Of a stretch of 64,000 nt of DNA, positions 28,795-38,536 are shown piece after piece. The stretch comes from CAVUMR01 sp963742715. GTDB taxonomy: Bacteria; Actinomycetota; Actinomycetes; Mycobacteriales; Micromonosporaceae. Position 1 is the first letter of the stretch, and the number at the start of each line of letters is the position of its first letter. The notes beneath the pieces were generated by a model that made no database searches, was not told where the DNA came from, and saw nothing but the letters and a program-made list of their open reading frames with translations. The stretch covers positions 868,001 through 932,000 of the forward strand of contig CAVUMR010000002.1 in NCBI GenBank assembly GCA_963742715.1. Direction: 5' to 3'. Made by a program: the position numbers and the translations under genes.

Positions 28795-30345
28795 GTGACG
28801 ACTCGACGCGTCCTCGCCTCGCGGATCGACTTCACCGCCCTGCGCCGCGAGCTGGAACTCCCCACCGAGTTCCCGCCCGCGGCGCAGCGGGAAGCCGAGC
28901 AGGCCGCGGCGAAACGGGACGCCACCTCGCAGCGGGAAGCCGAGCAGGCCGCGGCGAAACGGGACGCCACCTCGCAGCGCGCCGCGTCACCGCCGGCCGC
29001 CGAGCAGCGAGACGCCGAGCAGCAGGACGCCGAGCGGGAAGCGACGCGGCGGGACCGCACCGACCTGGCGCTGGTGACGATCGATCCGCCCGGCTCGATG
29101 GATCTCGACCAGGCAGTGCGCATCGAGCGCCGGCCGGGCGGCTACCGGGTGTACTACGCGATCGCCGACGTGGCCGCCTTCGTCCGCCCCGGCGGCGAAC
29201 TCGACGCCGAGGTGTGGCGGCGCACCCAGACGGTGTACTTCCCGGACTCCCGGGTTCCGCTGCACCCGCCGGTACTCAGCGAAGGCGCGGCCAGTCTGCT
29301 GCCGGACCAGGACCGACCGGCAGTGCTGTGGACCATCGACCTCGACGCTGATGGCGAGCCCAGTCAGGTGTGGCTGGAGCGGGCCCTGGTGCGCAGCCGG
29401 GCCAGATACGACTACGCCGGGGTACAGGAAGCCGTGGATGCCGGCCGACCGCCCGAGCCGATCGAGTTGCTCGCCGAGGTCGGCAAGCTGCGGCTGGCGC
29501 ACGCCGTACAGCGCGGGGCGATCGAGCTGGGTACACCGGAGCAGGAGGTCACGCCGGACGCTGGCGGTTGGCGGCTGACCGTCCGGGCGGCGCTGCCGGT
29601 CGAGCTGTACAACGCCCAGATCTCGCTGGTGACCGGCATCTGCGCGGCCCGGATCATGCTCGCCGGGCGGGTCGGCGTACTGCGTACTCTGCCGCCGGCA
29701 CGGCCGGCCGACGTCGAGCGGGTGCGCGCGGGGGCCCACGGGCTCGGCATCGACTGGCCCGATGGCGCGTCGCCCAGCGAGGTGGTCGCCGCCGCTGATC
29801 CCGGCTCCGCCCGCGGCGCGGCCTTTCTGGACCTGGCGGCCACGCTGCTGCGCGGGGCCGGCTACACCAGCTTCGACGGTACGGTGCCTGAGCAGCCCGG
29901 ACATGCCGGTGTGGCGTCGGTGTACGCGCACGTCACGGCACCGCTGCGGCGACTGGTCGACCGGTACGCCACCGAGGTCTGTCTGGCTCTTCACCACAGC
30001 GCGGAAATTCCGCCGTGGGCGCGGGACGGTCTGGGCCGGTTGCCGGAGGCAATGGCGGCCGGCGACCGCCTCGCGTCGACGGCGGAACGCGCGGTGATCG
30101 ACCTGACCGAGGCGGTACTGCTGGCCGATCGGGTCGGCCAGACCTTCGACGCCGCGGTCATCGACGCCGACGTCAACGAGGGCGGGAACGGCCAGCGTGT
30201 CGGTACGGTCGCGCTGGACGATCCGCCGGTACGGGCCCGGTGCCACGGCACCGACCTGCCGGTCGGCGAGCGGATCCGGGTACGGCTGGTGGAGGCCGAT
30301 CCGGTGCGCCGCAAGGTGCTGTTCGAACGGGCCACAGACGCCTGA
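28795..30345 (+). CDS. RNB-domain (RNase II/R family) exoribonuclease
   Basis: This 516-residue 3'-5' exoribonuclease consists mainly of the RNB catalytic domain. The catalytic Asp cluster is in TIDPPGSMDLDQAV near residues 98-111, and VYYAIADVAAFV with YFPDSRVPLHPPVLSEGAASLLP follows. It lacks the N-terminal cold-shock domains and a clear S1 domain, as in the short actinobacterial RNB proteins. Residues 31-60 are a perfect duplication of 15 residues (QREAEQAAAKRDATS), from a 45-base direct repeat at 28885-28974. The start is GTG 28795. Confidence 0.88.
   Translation: MTTRRVLASRIDFTALRRELELPTEFPPAAQREAEQAAAKRDATSQREAEQAAAKRDATSQRAASPPAAEQRDAEQQDAEREATRRDRTDLALVTIDPPGSMDLDQAVRIERRPGGYRVYYAIADVAAFVRPGGELDAEVWRRTQTVYFPDSRVPLHPPVLSEGAASLLPDQDRPAVLWTIDLDADGEPSQVWLERALVRSRARYDYAGVQEAVDAGRPPEPIELLAEVGKLRLAHAVQRGAIELGTPEQEVTPDAGGWRLTVRAALPVELYNAQISLVTGICAARIMLAGRVGVLRTLPPARPADVERVRAGAHGLGIDWPDGASPSEVVAAADPGSARGAAFLDLAATLLRGAGYTSFDGTVPEQPGHAGVASVYAHVTAPLRRLVDRYATEVCLALHHSAEIPPWARDGLGRLPEAMAAGDRLASTAERAVIDLTEAVLLADRVGQTFDAAVIDADVNEGGNGQRVGTVALDDPPVRARCHGTDLPVGERIRVRLVEADPVRRKVLFERATDA
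28885..28974. repeat. 45-bp perfect tandem duplication in RNB gene
   Basis: Two identical 45-base units (28885-28929 and 28930-28974) encode the same 15 residues, starting QREAEQ, in the N-terminal linker. Confidence 0.9.
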
Positions 30346-30425
30346 AGGCCGACGCCGGACGCCTGAAGGCCGACGCCAGACGGTTGGGGACCAGCGCCGG
30401 ACGCCTGGGGACCAGCGCCGGGGCA
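30334..30425. repeat. Short tandem repeats spanning and following the RNB stop codon
   Basis: ACGCCTGAAGGCCGACGCC occurs twice. GACGCCTGGGGACCAGCGCC then occurs once in full and once in an altered form in the same short span. The first unit overlaps the end of the RNB coding region. The spacer to npdG thus grew by local duplication. Confidence 0.6.
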
Positions 30426-30456
30426 GGCCGGCGGGACGGGCTGTCAGGATGAGCCC

Positions 30457-31146
30457 ATGCCGTTCGATGCCAGCGTCCTGCCGGACGTCTCCGGCCTGTC
30501 CGTAGCCATTCTCGGTGGCACCGGCCCGCAGGGGCGTGGTCTCGCGTACCGGTTCGCGAGAGCCGGCCTGTCGGTGCGGGTCGGTTCGCGCGACGGAGCC
30601 CGCGGCGCGGCCGCGGCGACCGAGCTGAGCGCGATGCCGGGAGCCGCGCCGGTGACCGGCGGCGACAACGCCACCGTGGCCGGCGACGCCGAGCTGGTGG
30701 TGGTCGCGGTGCCGTGGGACGGCCACGGCGACACGATTGCCGCGCTCCGGCCGCGGCTCGACGGCAAGATCGTCGTGGACTGCGTGAACCCGCTCGGCTT
30801 CGACTCGCGCGGGCCGTACCCGCTGGACGTGCCCGAGGGCAGCGCCGCCGAGCAGGCCGCGGCGCTGCTGCCGGACTCCCGCGTGGTGGCGGCGTTCCAC
30901 CACGTCAGCGCGGTGCTGCTCACCGACCCGTCGATCGGCTCGATCGACGCGGACGTACTCGTGCTGGCTGACGACCGGGACGCGGCGGCGACCGTACAGG
31001 CGCTGGCCGGGGTGATTCCGGGAGCGCGGGGCGTCTTCGCCGGCCGGCTGCGCAACGCCGGGCAGGTGGAGGCGCTCACCGCGAACCTGATCGCGATCAA
31101 CCGCCGGTACAAGGCACACGCCGGCTTCCGCGTCACCGACGTGTGA
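30457..31146 (+). CDS. npdG: NADPH-dependent F420 reductase
   Basis: This 229-residue Fno/NpdG enzyme transfers hydride between NADP(H) and coenzyme F420. The N-terminal Rossmann motif reads SVAILGGTGPQGRGLAYRFA near residue 15, and VVAVPWDGHG and DCVNPLGF are typical of the family. VVAAFHHVSAVLL near residue 145 is the F420-binding region. It indicates an F420-using actinomycete. The next gene overlaps its end by 4 bases, so the two are coupled. Confidence 0.92.
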   Translation: MPFDASVLPDVSGLSVAILGGTGPQGRGLAYRFARAGLSVRVGSRDGARGAAAATELSAMPGAAPVTGGDNATVAGDAELVVVAVPWDGHGDTIAALRPRLDGKIVVDCVNPLGFDSRGPYPLDVPEGSAAEQAAALLPDSRVVAAFHHVSAVLLTDPSIGSIDADVLVLADDRDAAATVQALAGVIPGARGVFAGRLRNAGQVEALTANLIAINRRYKAHAGFRVTDV

Positions 31147-31895
31147 ACACCGACGACCTCGGCGACGCGTGCCCGATCGACCGGCCGCGCCGGATCGTGT
31201 CGCTGGTCCCGTCACTGACCGAGTCGGTCGCGGTGACCGCACCGGAGCTGCTCGTCGGGGTGACCGACTGGTGTACCCATCCGCCCGGGCTGGACCGGCC
31301 GCGGGTCGGCGGCACCAGGTACCCGGACGTCACGCGGGTACTCGCGCTGCGACCCGACCTGGTGCTCGCCAACGCCGAGGAGAACCGCCGCGAGGATGTC
31401 GAGGCGCTGCGCGCGGCCGGGGTCGCGGTCTGGGTCACCTACCCGCGTACCGTCGACGCGGCCCTGGACAGCCTCGGCCGGATGTTCGAGGCGCTGCGGC
31501 TCGACCGGCCGGAGTGGCTCGCCGCGGCCGCCGCCGCGTGGTCCGCGGCTCCGCGGCTGTCCCGACAAGCGGTGGTACCGATCTGGCGCCGGCCGTGGAT
31601 GGTGCTCGGCTCGGACACCTTCGCCGGCGACGTACTCGCGCGACTCGGCGTCCGGAACCTGTACGACGACGCCACCGAGCGGTACCCGCGCACCACACCG
31701 GAAGAGGCGCTGGCCCGCCGGCCGGACCTGATCGTGCTGCCGGACGAGCCCTACCGGTTCACCGCCGACGACGGGTCCGAGGCGTTCGGCGGCGTGCCGT
31801 ACGCGCTGGTGTCCGGCCGGCACCTCACCTGGTACGGCCCCTCCCTGGCGGAGGCACCCGAGGTACTGGCCGGACAACTCAGCAACGCCCGGTGA
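31143..31895 (+). CDS. Helical-backbone metal receptor / BtuF-like protein without signal peptide
   Basis: This 250-residue protein has the class III (BtuF/FepB) binding-protein fold: RIVSLVPSLTESVAV at residues about 17-31, VGVTDWCTHPPG, VGGTRYPDVTRVLALRPDLVLAN and, near the end, EEALARRPDLIVLPDEPY. It lacks any signal peptide or lipobox, so it is expected in the cytoplasm, unlike transport receptors. Cytoplasmic relatives are often annotated cobalamin-binding protein. Translation is coupled to npdG (GTG 31143 overlaps TGA 31144-31146). Its ligand is unknown. Confidence 0.75.
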   Translation: MNTDDLGDACPIDRPRRIVSLVPSLTESVAVTAPELLVGVTDWCTHPPGLDRPRVGGTRYPDVTRVLALRPDLVLANAEENRREDVEALRAAGVAVWVTYPRTVDAALDSLGRMFEALRLDRPEWLAAAAAAWSAAPRLSRQAVVPIWRRPWMVLGSDTFAGDVLARLGVRNLYDDATERYPRTTPEEALARRPDLIVLPDEPYRFTADDGSEAFGGVPYALVSGRHLTWYGPSLAEAPEVLAGQLSNAR

Positions 31896-31910
31896 GAGGG
31901 CGGAGGGCGC

Positions 31911-32780
31911 TCAGCGGAAGGTGTGCTCCTCGGCCGGGAAGGCGCCGTCGCGTACCTCGTCGGCGAACTGTGCGGTCGCGTCGGCGAGCGTGCCGGCGAG
32001 ATCGGCGTACCGCTTGACGAAACGGGGCAGCCGACCGGTCCGCAGCCCGGCCATGTCCTGCCAGACCAGCACCTGGGCGTCGCAGTCCGGACCGGCGCCG
32101 ATGCCGACCGTCGGGATCGGCAGCTCGCTCGGTGATCCGCTTGGCCACCTCGCCCGGCACCATCTCCAGGACCACCGCGAACGCGCCCGCCTCGGCTACC
32201 GCGTGCGCGTCGGCGACCACCTCGTCGGCGGCGTCGCCGCGGCCCTGCACCCGGTAGCCGCCGAGCAGGTGTTCGCTCTGCGGGGTGAAGCCGATGTGCG
32301 CCATGACCGGGATGCCGGCGGCGGTCAGCGCCTCGATCTGCCGGCTCGATCCGGCGGCCGCCCTCCAGCTTGACCGCGTGGGCGCCGCCCTCCTTCATGA
32401 ACCGTACGGCGGTGCGCAGAGCCTGCTCCGGTCCCTCCTCGTACGACCCGAACGGCAGGTCGCCGACGACGAGCGCCCGCTGGGTGGCCCGGACGACCGC
32501 GCGTACCAGCGGCAGCAGCTCGTCCAGCGGTGACCGGCAGCGGTCGTGCTGTAGCCGAACACGTTGTTCGCGGCCGAGTCGCCGACCAGCAGTACCGGGA
32601 TGCCGGCCGGCGTCGAAGATCGCCGGCGGTGTACTGGTCGTAGCTGGTGAGCATCGGCCAGCGCTCGCCGCGCTCCTTGGCCAGGTGCAGGTCGCGGGTG
32701 CGGACCCGTCGGGTGGCCGGCCCGCCGTAGAGCGTGGGCTCACCGGGCGGCGACTGCGCATGGGCAGCGGATTCGGACAT
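31911..32780 (-). pseudogene. panB: Ketopantoate hydroxymethyltransferase, frameshifted at several sites
   Basis: PanB makes ketopantoate for pantothenate and CoA from 2-oxoisovalerate and methylene-THF. Conserved segments occur in order but in different frames: RWPMLTSYDQYTA, IPVLLVGDSAANNVFGY, DELLPLVRAVVRATQRALVVGDLPFGSYEEGP, FMKEGGAHAVKLEGG, PVMAHIGFTPQSEH, FAVVLEMVPGEVAKRIT and GIGAGPDCDAQVLVWQDM. I count about six single extra bases, near 32130, 32342, 32528, 32540, 32609 and 32625. The ATG at 32780 follows GGAGAGGAGA. Six insertions restore the overall length, which fits sequence error in an intact gene better than decay. Confidence 0.85.
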
Positions 32781-32881
32781 GCTGGTCTCCTCTCCTCGAG
32801 GCCCGTTCGGGTCCCCGGGTACGCCCCGATCGTCTCACCGGCCGGTCAGACCGGACACCGCCCTATGGGCGAACTCACAGG

Positions 32882-34729
32882 TCATGCGGTGGCCGCCTCG
32901 CGGAACCGGTTGGTGATCGGCAGCCGGCGGTCCCGGCCGAACGCCTTGATCGAGATCTTGGTGCCGGGCGCGGACTGCCGCCGCTTGTACTCGGCCAGGT
33001 CGACCATCCGCAGCACCCGGTCCACCAGCGCGGGGTCGTGCCCGGCCGCGACCAGGCCGTCGCGGCCCAGGTCGCCGTCGACGTAACCGGCCAGGATCGG
33101 GTCGAGCAGCGCGTAGTCCGGCAGCGAGTCGCTGTCGAGCTGGTCGGGGCGCAGCTCGGCGCTCGGCGGCTTGCTGATCGAGTTCTCCGGGATCGGAGGC
33201 TGCTGGCCGGCGGCCGCCGCGTCCGCGTTGCGCCAGCGCGCGAGCTTCCAGACCAGCGTCTTCGGTACGTCCTTGAGCGGGTTGAAGCCGCCGACCGAGT
33301 CGCCGTACAGGGTGCGAGTACCCGACCGCGAGCTCGCTCTTGTTGCCCGTGGTCAGCACCAGGTGACCCTCCTGGTTGGACAGAGCCATCAGGATCACGC
33401 CGCGTACCCGGGCCTGCAGGTTCTCCACCGCCAGCCCGGCCAGCGACAGGTTGGCCAGGAAGGCGTCGACCATCGGCTGGATCGGCTCGACCCGGTAGTC
33501 CAGGCCGGTGCGCTTGGCCAGTTCGGCCGCGTCGTCCTGGGAGTGGCCGGAGGAGTATCCGCTGGGCATCGACACGCCGACGACGCGCTCCGCGCCGAGC
33601 GCGTCGCACGGCGATCGCCGCGACCACGGCCGAGTCGATGCCGCCGGACAGGCCGAGCACGACCGACGCGGAAGCCGTTCTTGCGCACGTAGTCGCGCAG
33701 GCCCGGTGACCAGCGCCGCCCAGACCTCGGCCTCGTCGGCGATCCGGTCGGCCTGGCCCGGCTCCTTCCGGCCGCCGCTGTGCTCGGCGCGGGCGCTGCC
33801 CTGCTCGGCGTGGCCGCCGGCCGGCGGGTCGACCGGTACCGGCGCGGGGTCGGGCAGCTCGATCCGTGCCACCCGCATCTCACCGAGGTCGCCGGACGGC
33901 CGTCCGGTCGCCGCCGGCAGCTCCAGGTCGATGCACCAGCAGGTGCTCGGTCGAACTGCGGCGCCCGGGCGAGCAGGTCGCCGTCCGCGGCCACGACCAT
34001 CGAGTCGCCGTCGAAGACCAGCTCGTCCTGGCCGCCGACCATGTTCACGTACGCCACGGTGGCGCCCGCCTCGGCGGCGCGCCGGGCGCACCAGGGCAGC
34101 CGGACGTCGTCCTTGTTCAGCTCGTACGGCGAGCCGTTGATGTTGACCACCAGCCCGACGCCGGCCCGCCGGGCCACGGCGAACGGCCCGCCGGCCTGCC
34201 ACAGGTCCTCGCAGATGGTCAGCGCCACGTCCACCCCGTCGACCCGCACCACGGTCAGGGTGTCGCCGGGGACGAAGTAGCGGTCCTCGTCGAAGACGCC
34301 GTAGTTGGGCAGGTGGTGCTTGAAGTACCGGGCCACGACCTCGCCGCCGATGCAGCAGGGCGAGCGCGTTGCGCGGCCCGCGGCCCGGCTCGGCGTCGGC
34401 GTTCAGCCGGGCCGGGCCGTCGGCGTCGAGGTAGCCGACGATCACCGCGAGCGCGGAGCGGACGGTCCGCCGGCTGGATCATCGGCCAGGTCCTCGGCGA
34501 GGTCGACCGCGAGCTGGTCCAGCGCCGCCCGGCGAGGCCGCCACGAACGACTCCCGGAACACCAGGTCCTCGACCGGGTACCCGGTGAGCATCATCTCGG
34601 GGAAGGCGACGAGCTGGGCGCCGGCGTCGGCGGCCCGGCGGGACCAGTCGCGGACGATCGCGGCGTTGCCGGCGAGGTCACCGACGGTCGGAGTTCGACC
34701 TGGGCGAGAGCGAGGCGCAGCGTGGGCAT
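32882..34729 (-). pseudogene. nadE: Glutamine-dependent NAD+ synthetase, frameshifted at several sites
   Basis: NadE amidates nicotinic acid adenine dinucleotide to NAD+. The N-terminal glutaminase (nitrilase-type) domain shows VAFPEMMLTGYPVEDL, then KHHLPNYGVFDEDRYF and ALTICEDLW. The synthetase domain shows LGLSGGIDSAVVAAIAV, MPSGYSSGHSQDDA, LVLTTGNKSELAVGY and LPDYALLDPILAGYVDGDLG. These blocks lie in different frames because of about ten single-base indels, mostly extra G/C, for example near 33311, 33605, 33670, 33705, 33946, 33957, 34355 and 34530. The stop TGA is at 32882-32884. ATG 34738 is an alternative start. Likely a functional gene with sequence errors. Confidence 0.85.
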
Positions 34730-34842
34730 GTGCTCCATCTTCGCGCCAGCGCCGCGGACGGCTCGGGCCAGGCGGCACCGGCCGGTCGCGTAACGTCGGC
34801 GTAACGACGCCGGGAAGACTCGGTCGGGGGCAGACTGCAGGG

Positions 34843-36212
34843 GTGGACGTGGACCGTCAGCAGGAGTTCGTGCTGCGCACGCTGGAAGAGCGCGACATCC
34901 GGTTCGTCCGGTTGTGGTTCACCGACGTGCTCGGGCACGCTCAAGAGCGTGTCGGTGGCGCCGGCCGAGCTGGAGGCCGCCTTCGAGGAGGGCATCGGCT
35001 TCGACGGCTCGGCGATCGAGGGCTTCGCCCGGGTCTACGAGTCGGACATGGTCGCCATGCCCGACCCGACCACCTTCCAGGTGTTCCCGTTCGAGGGCGG
35101 CGGTCGGCGGCGAGAGCGCCCGGATGTTCTGCGACATCCTGCTGCCCGACGGCGTCGCCGTCCTGGGCCGACCCGCGGCACGTGCTGCGCCGGGTGCTGT
35201 CCCGGGCGGCCGAGAAGGGCTTCACCTTCTACACCCACCCCGAGATCGAGTTCTTCCTGCTGTCCAGGACTGCCCGCCGGACGGCTCGGTGCCCATCCCG
35301 GTGGACACCGGCGGCTACTTCGACCACACCACCCACGCGGTGGCCCGCGACTTCCGCCGCCAGGCCGTGCTCGCGCTGGAGCGGATCGGCATCTCGGTCG
35401 AGTTCAGCCACCACGAGGTCGCGCCCGGCCAGCAGGAGATCGACCTGCGCTACGCCGACGCGCTCACCACCGCCGACAACATCATGACGTTCCGGCACGT
35501 GGTCAAGGAGGTGGCGCTGTCCGCAGGGCGTGCGCGCCACGTTCATGCCCAAGCCGTTCACCGACCAGCCGGGCAGCGGCATGCACACCCACCTGTCGCT
35601 GTTCGAGGGCGAGCGCAACGCGTTCCACGACCCGGCCGACCCGATGAAGCTGTCCAAGGTCGCCCGGGCGTTCATCGCCGGCCTGCTCGTCCACGCCCGG
35701 GAGTACACCGCGGTCACCAACCAGTGGGTCAACTCGTACAAGCGGCTGTTCCCGCAGCCGCTGCCGAGACCGGATCACCGAGTCGCCGGCGTACGTCTGC
35801 TGGGGGCACCTGAACCGGTCCGCGCTGGTGCGGGTGCCCGCGTACGGCAAGCCCAACTCGGCCCGGGTCGAGATCCGGTCGCTCGACTCGGCCTGCAACC
35901 CGTACCTGGCCTTCGCGGTACTGCTCGGCGCCGGCCTGAAGGGCATCGAGGAGGGGTACGAGCTGCCGCCCGGCGCCGAGGACGACGTGTGGTCGCTGCA
36001 CGGACGCCGAGCGCCGCGCGATGGGGTACGAGGCGCTGCCGCAGAACCTGTCCGAGGCGATCGACGTGATGGCAGCGCAGCGAGTTCGTCGCCGAGATGC
36101 TCGGCGAGCACGTCTTCGACTTCTTCCTGCGCGAACAAGCGGGCCGAGTGGGAGGCAGTACCGCCGGCAGGTCACGCCGTACGAGCGGCAGCGCTACTTG
36201 AGCTGGCTGTAA
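34843..36212 (+). pseudogene. glnA2: Glutamine synthetase type I (GlnA2-like), frameshifted at several sites
   Basis: This is a second glutamine-synthetase-fold enzyme of about 450 residues. Blocks in order are RFVRLWFTDVLG, SVAPAELEAAFEEGIGFDGSAIEGF, GFTFYTHPEIEFFLL, VEFSHHEVAPGQQEIDLRYADALTTADN, MHTHLSLFEG and SARVEIRSLDSACNPYLAFAVLLGAG. About ten single-base changes split them, near 34935, 35105, 35160, 35270, 35522, 35767, 36000, 36075, 36131 and 36154. By synteny with glnE it corresponds to Mycobacterium GlnA2 (Rv2222c) and Streptomyces SCO2241. The latter has been reported as a gamma-glutamylpolyamine synthetase, so the true substrate may be polyamines, not ammonia. I see no NLYDLPP-type adenylylation site. 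Confidence 0.82.
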
Positions 36213-36288
36213 CCCCGACTGTACGCAGCGAAGCGGAACCGGTACCGTCCGGCGAGTGGTTTCGTCCGGTCTGTCCGGGAGGTCCGTC

Positions 36289-37053
36289 GTGCAGGTGATC
36301 GGGGTCGGGTTCGGGCGTACCGGCACGCTCTCGCTGAAGGTCGCGCTGGAGCAGCTCGGCTTCGGCCCGTGCTACCACATGTTCGAGGTCATCGACTCGC
36401 CGCGACGTACCCGGGACTGGATCCGCGCCGCGGACGCACCGCCGGACACGATCGACTGGGCCGGCATGCTGGCCGGGTACCGGTCCACCGTCGACTGGCC
36501 GGGGGCGGCTCTCTGGCGACCGCTGGTGGCGGCGTATCCGCAGGCCAAGGTGGTGCTGACGGTGCGGGATCCGGACCGCTGGTACGACAGCGCGGCCAGC
36601 ACCATCTTCCGGGACCGGATGCGGGTCACCAGCCTGCTCGGCCGGGCCCGGCTGTGGCTGTCGCTGCGCACCGATCCGGCCATGCGCCAGGTGGTACCGA
36701 TGGTCAGCCGGCTCGTCTGGGACGGCGTGTTCGGCGGCCGGTTCGCCGACCGGACCAGCGCGATCGAGCGGTTCCACCGGCACGTCGCCGAGGTGCGCGC
36801 CGAGGTACCCGCGGACCGGCTGCTGGTGTACGAGGTGAGCAGCGGCTGGGGACCGCTGTGTGACTTCCTCGGCGTCGACGCGCCGGCGCGGCCGTTCCCG
36901 CGGGCCAACGACCAGCGCACGTTCCACGAGTGGGAGCGGGGTCAGTTGGCCGGCGCGCTGGCCGCGCCGCTCGCGCTGGCGGCGCGCACGCTCAGTGACG
37001 CGGCCCGGTCGGTACGCACCGCGCTGGTTGACCGCAGCGTATCCAAGGGATGA
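36289..37053 (+). CDS. Sulfotransferase-family protein
   Basis: This P-loop sulfotransferase-like protein has 254 residues. The PAPS 5'-phosphosulfate-binding loop is GVGFGRTGTLSLKVALEQLG at residues about 4-23, and the 3'-phosphate-binding region is KVVLTVRDPDRWYDSA near residue 90. It resembles the uncharacterised Sulfotransfer_4 branch found in actinobacteria. GTG 36289 was chosen because GGGAGG lies 5 bases before it; a GTG at 36256 is also in frame. No sulfate-activation gene is nearby and the acceptor is unknown. Confidence 0.8.
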   Translation: MQVIGVGFGRTGTLSLKVALEQLGFGPCYHMFEVIDSPRRTRDWIRAADAPPDTIDWAGMLAGYRSTVDWPGAALWRPLVAAYPQAKVVLTVRDPDRWYDSAASTIFRDRMRVTSLLGRARLWLSLRTDPAMRQVVPMVSRLVWDGVFGGRFADRTSAIERFHRHVAEVRAEVPADRLLVYEVSSGWGPLCDFLGVDAPARPFPRANDQRTFHEWERGQLAGALAAPLALAARTLSDAARSVRTALVDRSVSKG

Positions 37054-37284
37054 CTGGTTGTACCGGTGACGGCGGTGCCGGAACCGGACGACGCCGGTCC
37101 CACGCAGTGAGCGGACCAGCCCGTTCCGTTTGACGGATACGGCCACAGCGTGGACGGTGGGATATGGAAGCACTGCGGCACACGCCGGCTTCGTCCGGGT
37201 TCGCCAGCCTCCATGGGGGCGCGTGCCATGCGTCGGGGCGGGGTTGTCGTACCAACCGACACCGAAACCGCGAGGAGCCCAAAC

Positions 37285-37611
37285 GTGCTTACCCTTACCG
37301 AAAACGCGGTGGCCGTCATCCGGTCGCTGACGACTGAACCGCAGGTGCCCGACGGCGCCGGTCTGCGCATCGCCACCGACGACGGACAGCCGGACACGCT
37401 CACCCTGACGCTCTCGCCGACGCCGCAGGACGGCGACCAGGTGCTCGACGCGGCCGGGGCGCGGCTGTTCCTCGACGACAACGCATCCGTGGTACTCGAC
37501 GACAAGGCGCTCGACGCCGAGGTCGACCCCCAGGGCGTGGTGTCCTTCCAGGTCATGCCGCAGGCCGGCGACCTTCCCGGCGGTGCGGCCGGGAGTGACC
37601 AGACCACCTGA
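37285..37611 (+). CDS. HesB/IscA-fold protein lacking cluster cysteines
   Basis: This 108-residue actinobacterial protein begins with the HesB-like pattern LTLTENAVAVIRSLT and has GAGLRIATDDG and VLDAAGARLFLDDNA in place of the A-type carrier core. It has no cysteine, so it cannot hold an Fe-S cluster as IscA/ErpA do, and its role is unknown. GTG 37285 follows GAGGAG. The 231-base upstream gap to the sulfotransferase is non-coding. It is probably monocistronic. Confidence 0.75.
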   Translation: MLTLTENAVAVIRSLTTEPQVPDGAGLRIATDDGQPDTLTLTLSPTPQDGDQVLDAAGARLFLDDNASVVLDDKALDAEVDPQGVVSFQVMPQAGDLPGGAAGSDQTT

Positions 37612-37691
37612 CGCGGCGGCGCGGGCCCGTGCCCGGGCGGGAACGGCACGGGCCGCGCCGGAAAGTACCGGCCAGCCGCTAGCCTCGGGGC

Positions 37692-38525
37692 GTGACCGCC
37701 GCACGCGCCCTCGTAGTCGAAAACGACCCGACCGACGACGTCCGTCGGCTCGGTGACTGGCTCGTCGCGGCCGGCCTCGAATTATCGGTGGTACGCCCGC
37801 ACGCGGGCGACGCGCTGCCGGACAATCTCGAGGGTTACGTGGCACTCGTCGTGCTCGGCGGGGCGCAGGACGCGTACGGGCGGCCCGACGGCACCGGTGC
37901 GCCGTGGTTCGCGGCGCTCGAGTCGCTGCTGCGGCACGCGGTCGCCACCCGGGTACCCACGCTCGGCATCTGTCTCGGCGCCCAACTGCTCGCGCAGGCG
38001 ATGGGTGGCATGGTCGAGCGCAGCCCGGTCCGGGCCCGGATCGGCCCGGCCCTGGTCGCCCGTCGGGACGCGGCCGAACGGGATCCGCTGTTCGCCGAGC
38101 TTCCGCTGTCCCCGGACGTACTGACCTGGAACCGGGACGAGATCACCGAGCTGCCCGGCGGAGCGGTGCTGCTCGCGGCCGGCCTGCGCCAGCCGCACCA
38201 GGCGTTCCGGATCGGCGACCGGGCCTGGGGCCTGCAGTTCCACATCGAGTGCGACACCGACATGATCGCCGCCTGGGTGGCGGAGGACCTCGAGAAGCAC
38301 GGTGTCGAGCCTCACGGTCTTGACCACGGCGCCGATCTTGAGCAACACGCGGAGGGGGAGCGGGCCGAGCCGCTCGGCTGGGAGCCGGACGAGCTGATCG
38401 CCGCCGTCGACGCGGTGATGCCAGACCTCGCGGAGGTGTGGCAGCCGTTCGCCGCCCGGTTCGCCGCGCTCGCGCTCGGCACGCTGGACACCGGCGTCCA
38501 CCGTCAGCTGCCACTGCTCGGTTGA
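37692..38525 (+). CDS. Class I glutamine amidotransferase
   Basis: This 277-residue GATase1 protein has its nucleophile Cys94 in LGICLGAQ and the partner His184/Glu186 in GLQFHIECD. It has no fused synthetase, so it donates ammonia to an unknown partner or is a stand-alone gamma-glutamyl hydrolase. In streptomycetes a similar gene lies beside glnE. Together with the glutamine synthetases here, that hints at glutamine or gamma-glutamyl turnover. GTG 37692 is used, and only 11 bases separate it from the glnE start. Confidence 0.85.
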   Translation: MTAARALVVENDPTDDVRRLGDWLVAAGLELSVVRPHAGDALPDNLEGYVALVVLGGAQDAYGRPDGTGAPWFAALESLLRHAVATRVPTLGICLGAQLLAQAMGGMVERSPVRARIGPALVARRDAAERDPLFAELPLSPDVLTWNRDEITELPGGAVLLAAGLRQPHQAFRIGDRAWGLQFHIECDTDMIAAWVAEDLEKHGVEPHGLDHGADLEQHAEGERAEPLGWEPDELIAAVDAVMPDLAEVWQPFAARFAALALGTLDTGVHRQLPLLG

Positions 38526-38536
38526 CGGGCCGGTAC

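Noticed and set aside
31911..36212. True pseudogene island from genome decay
   Set aside because: All motifs remain, changes are almost only single G/C insertions, and the genes are essential, so sequence error is more likely.
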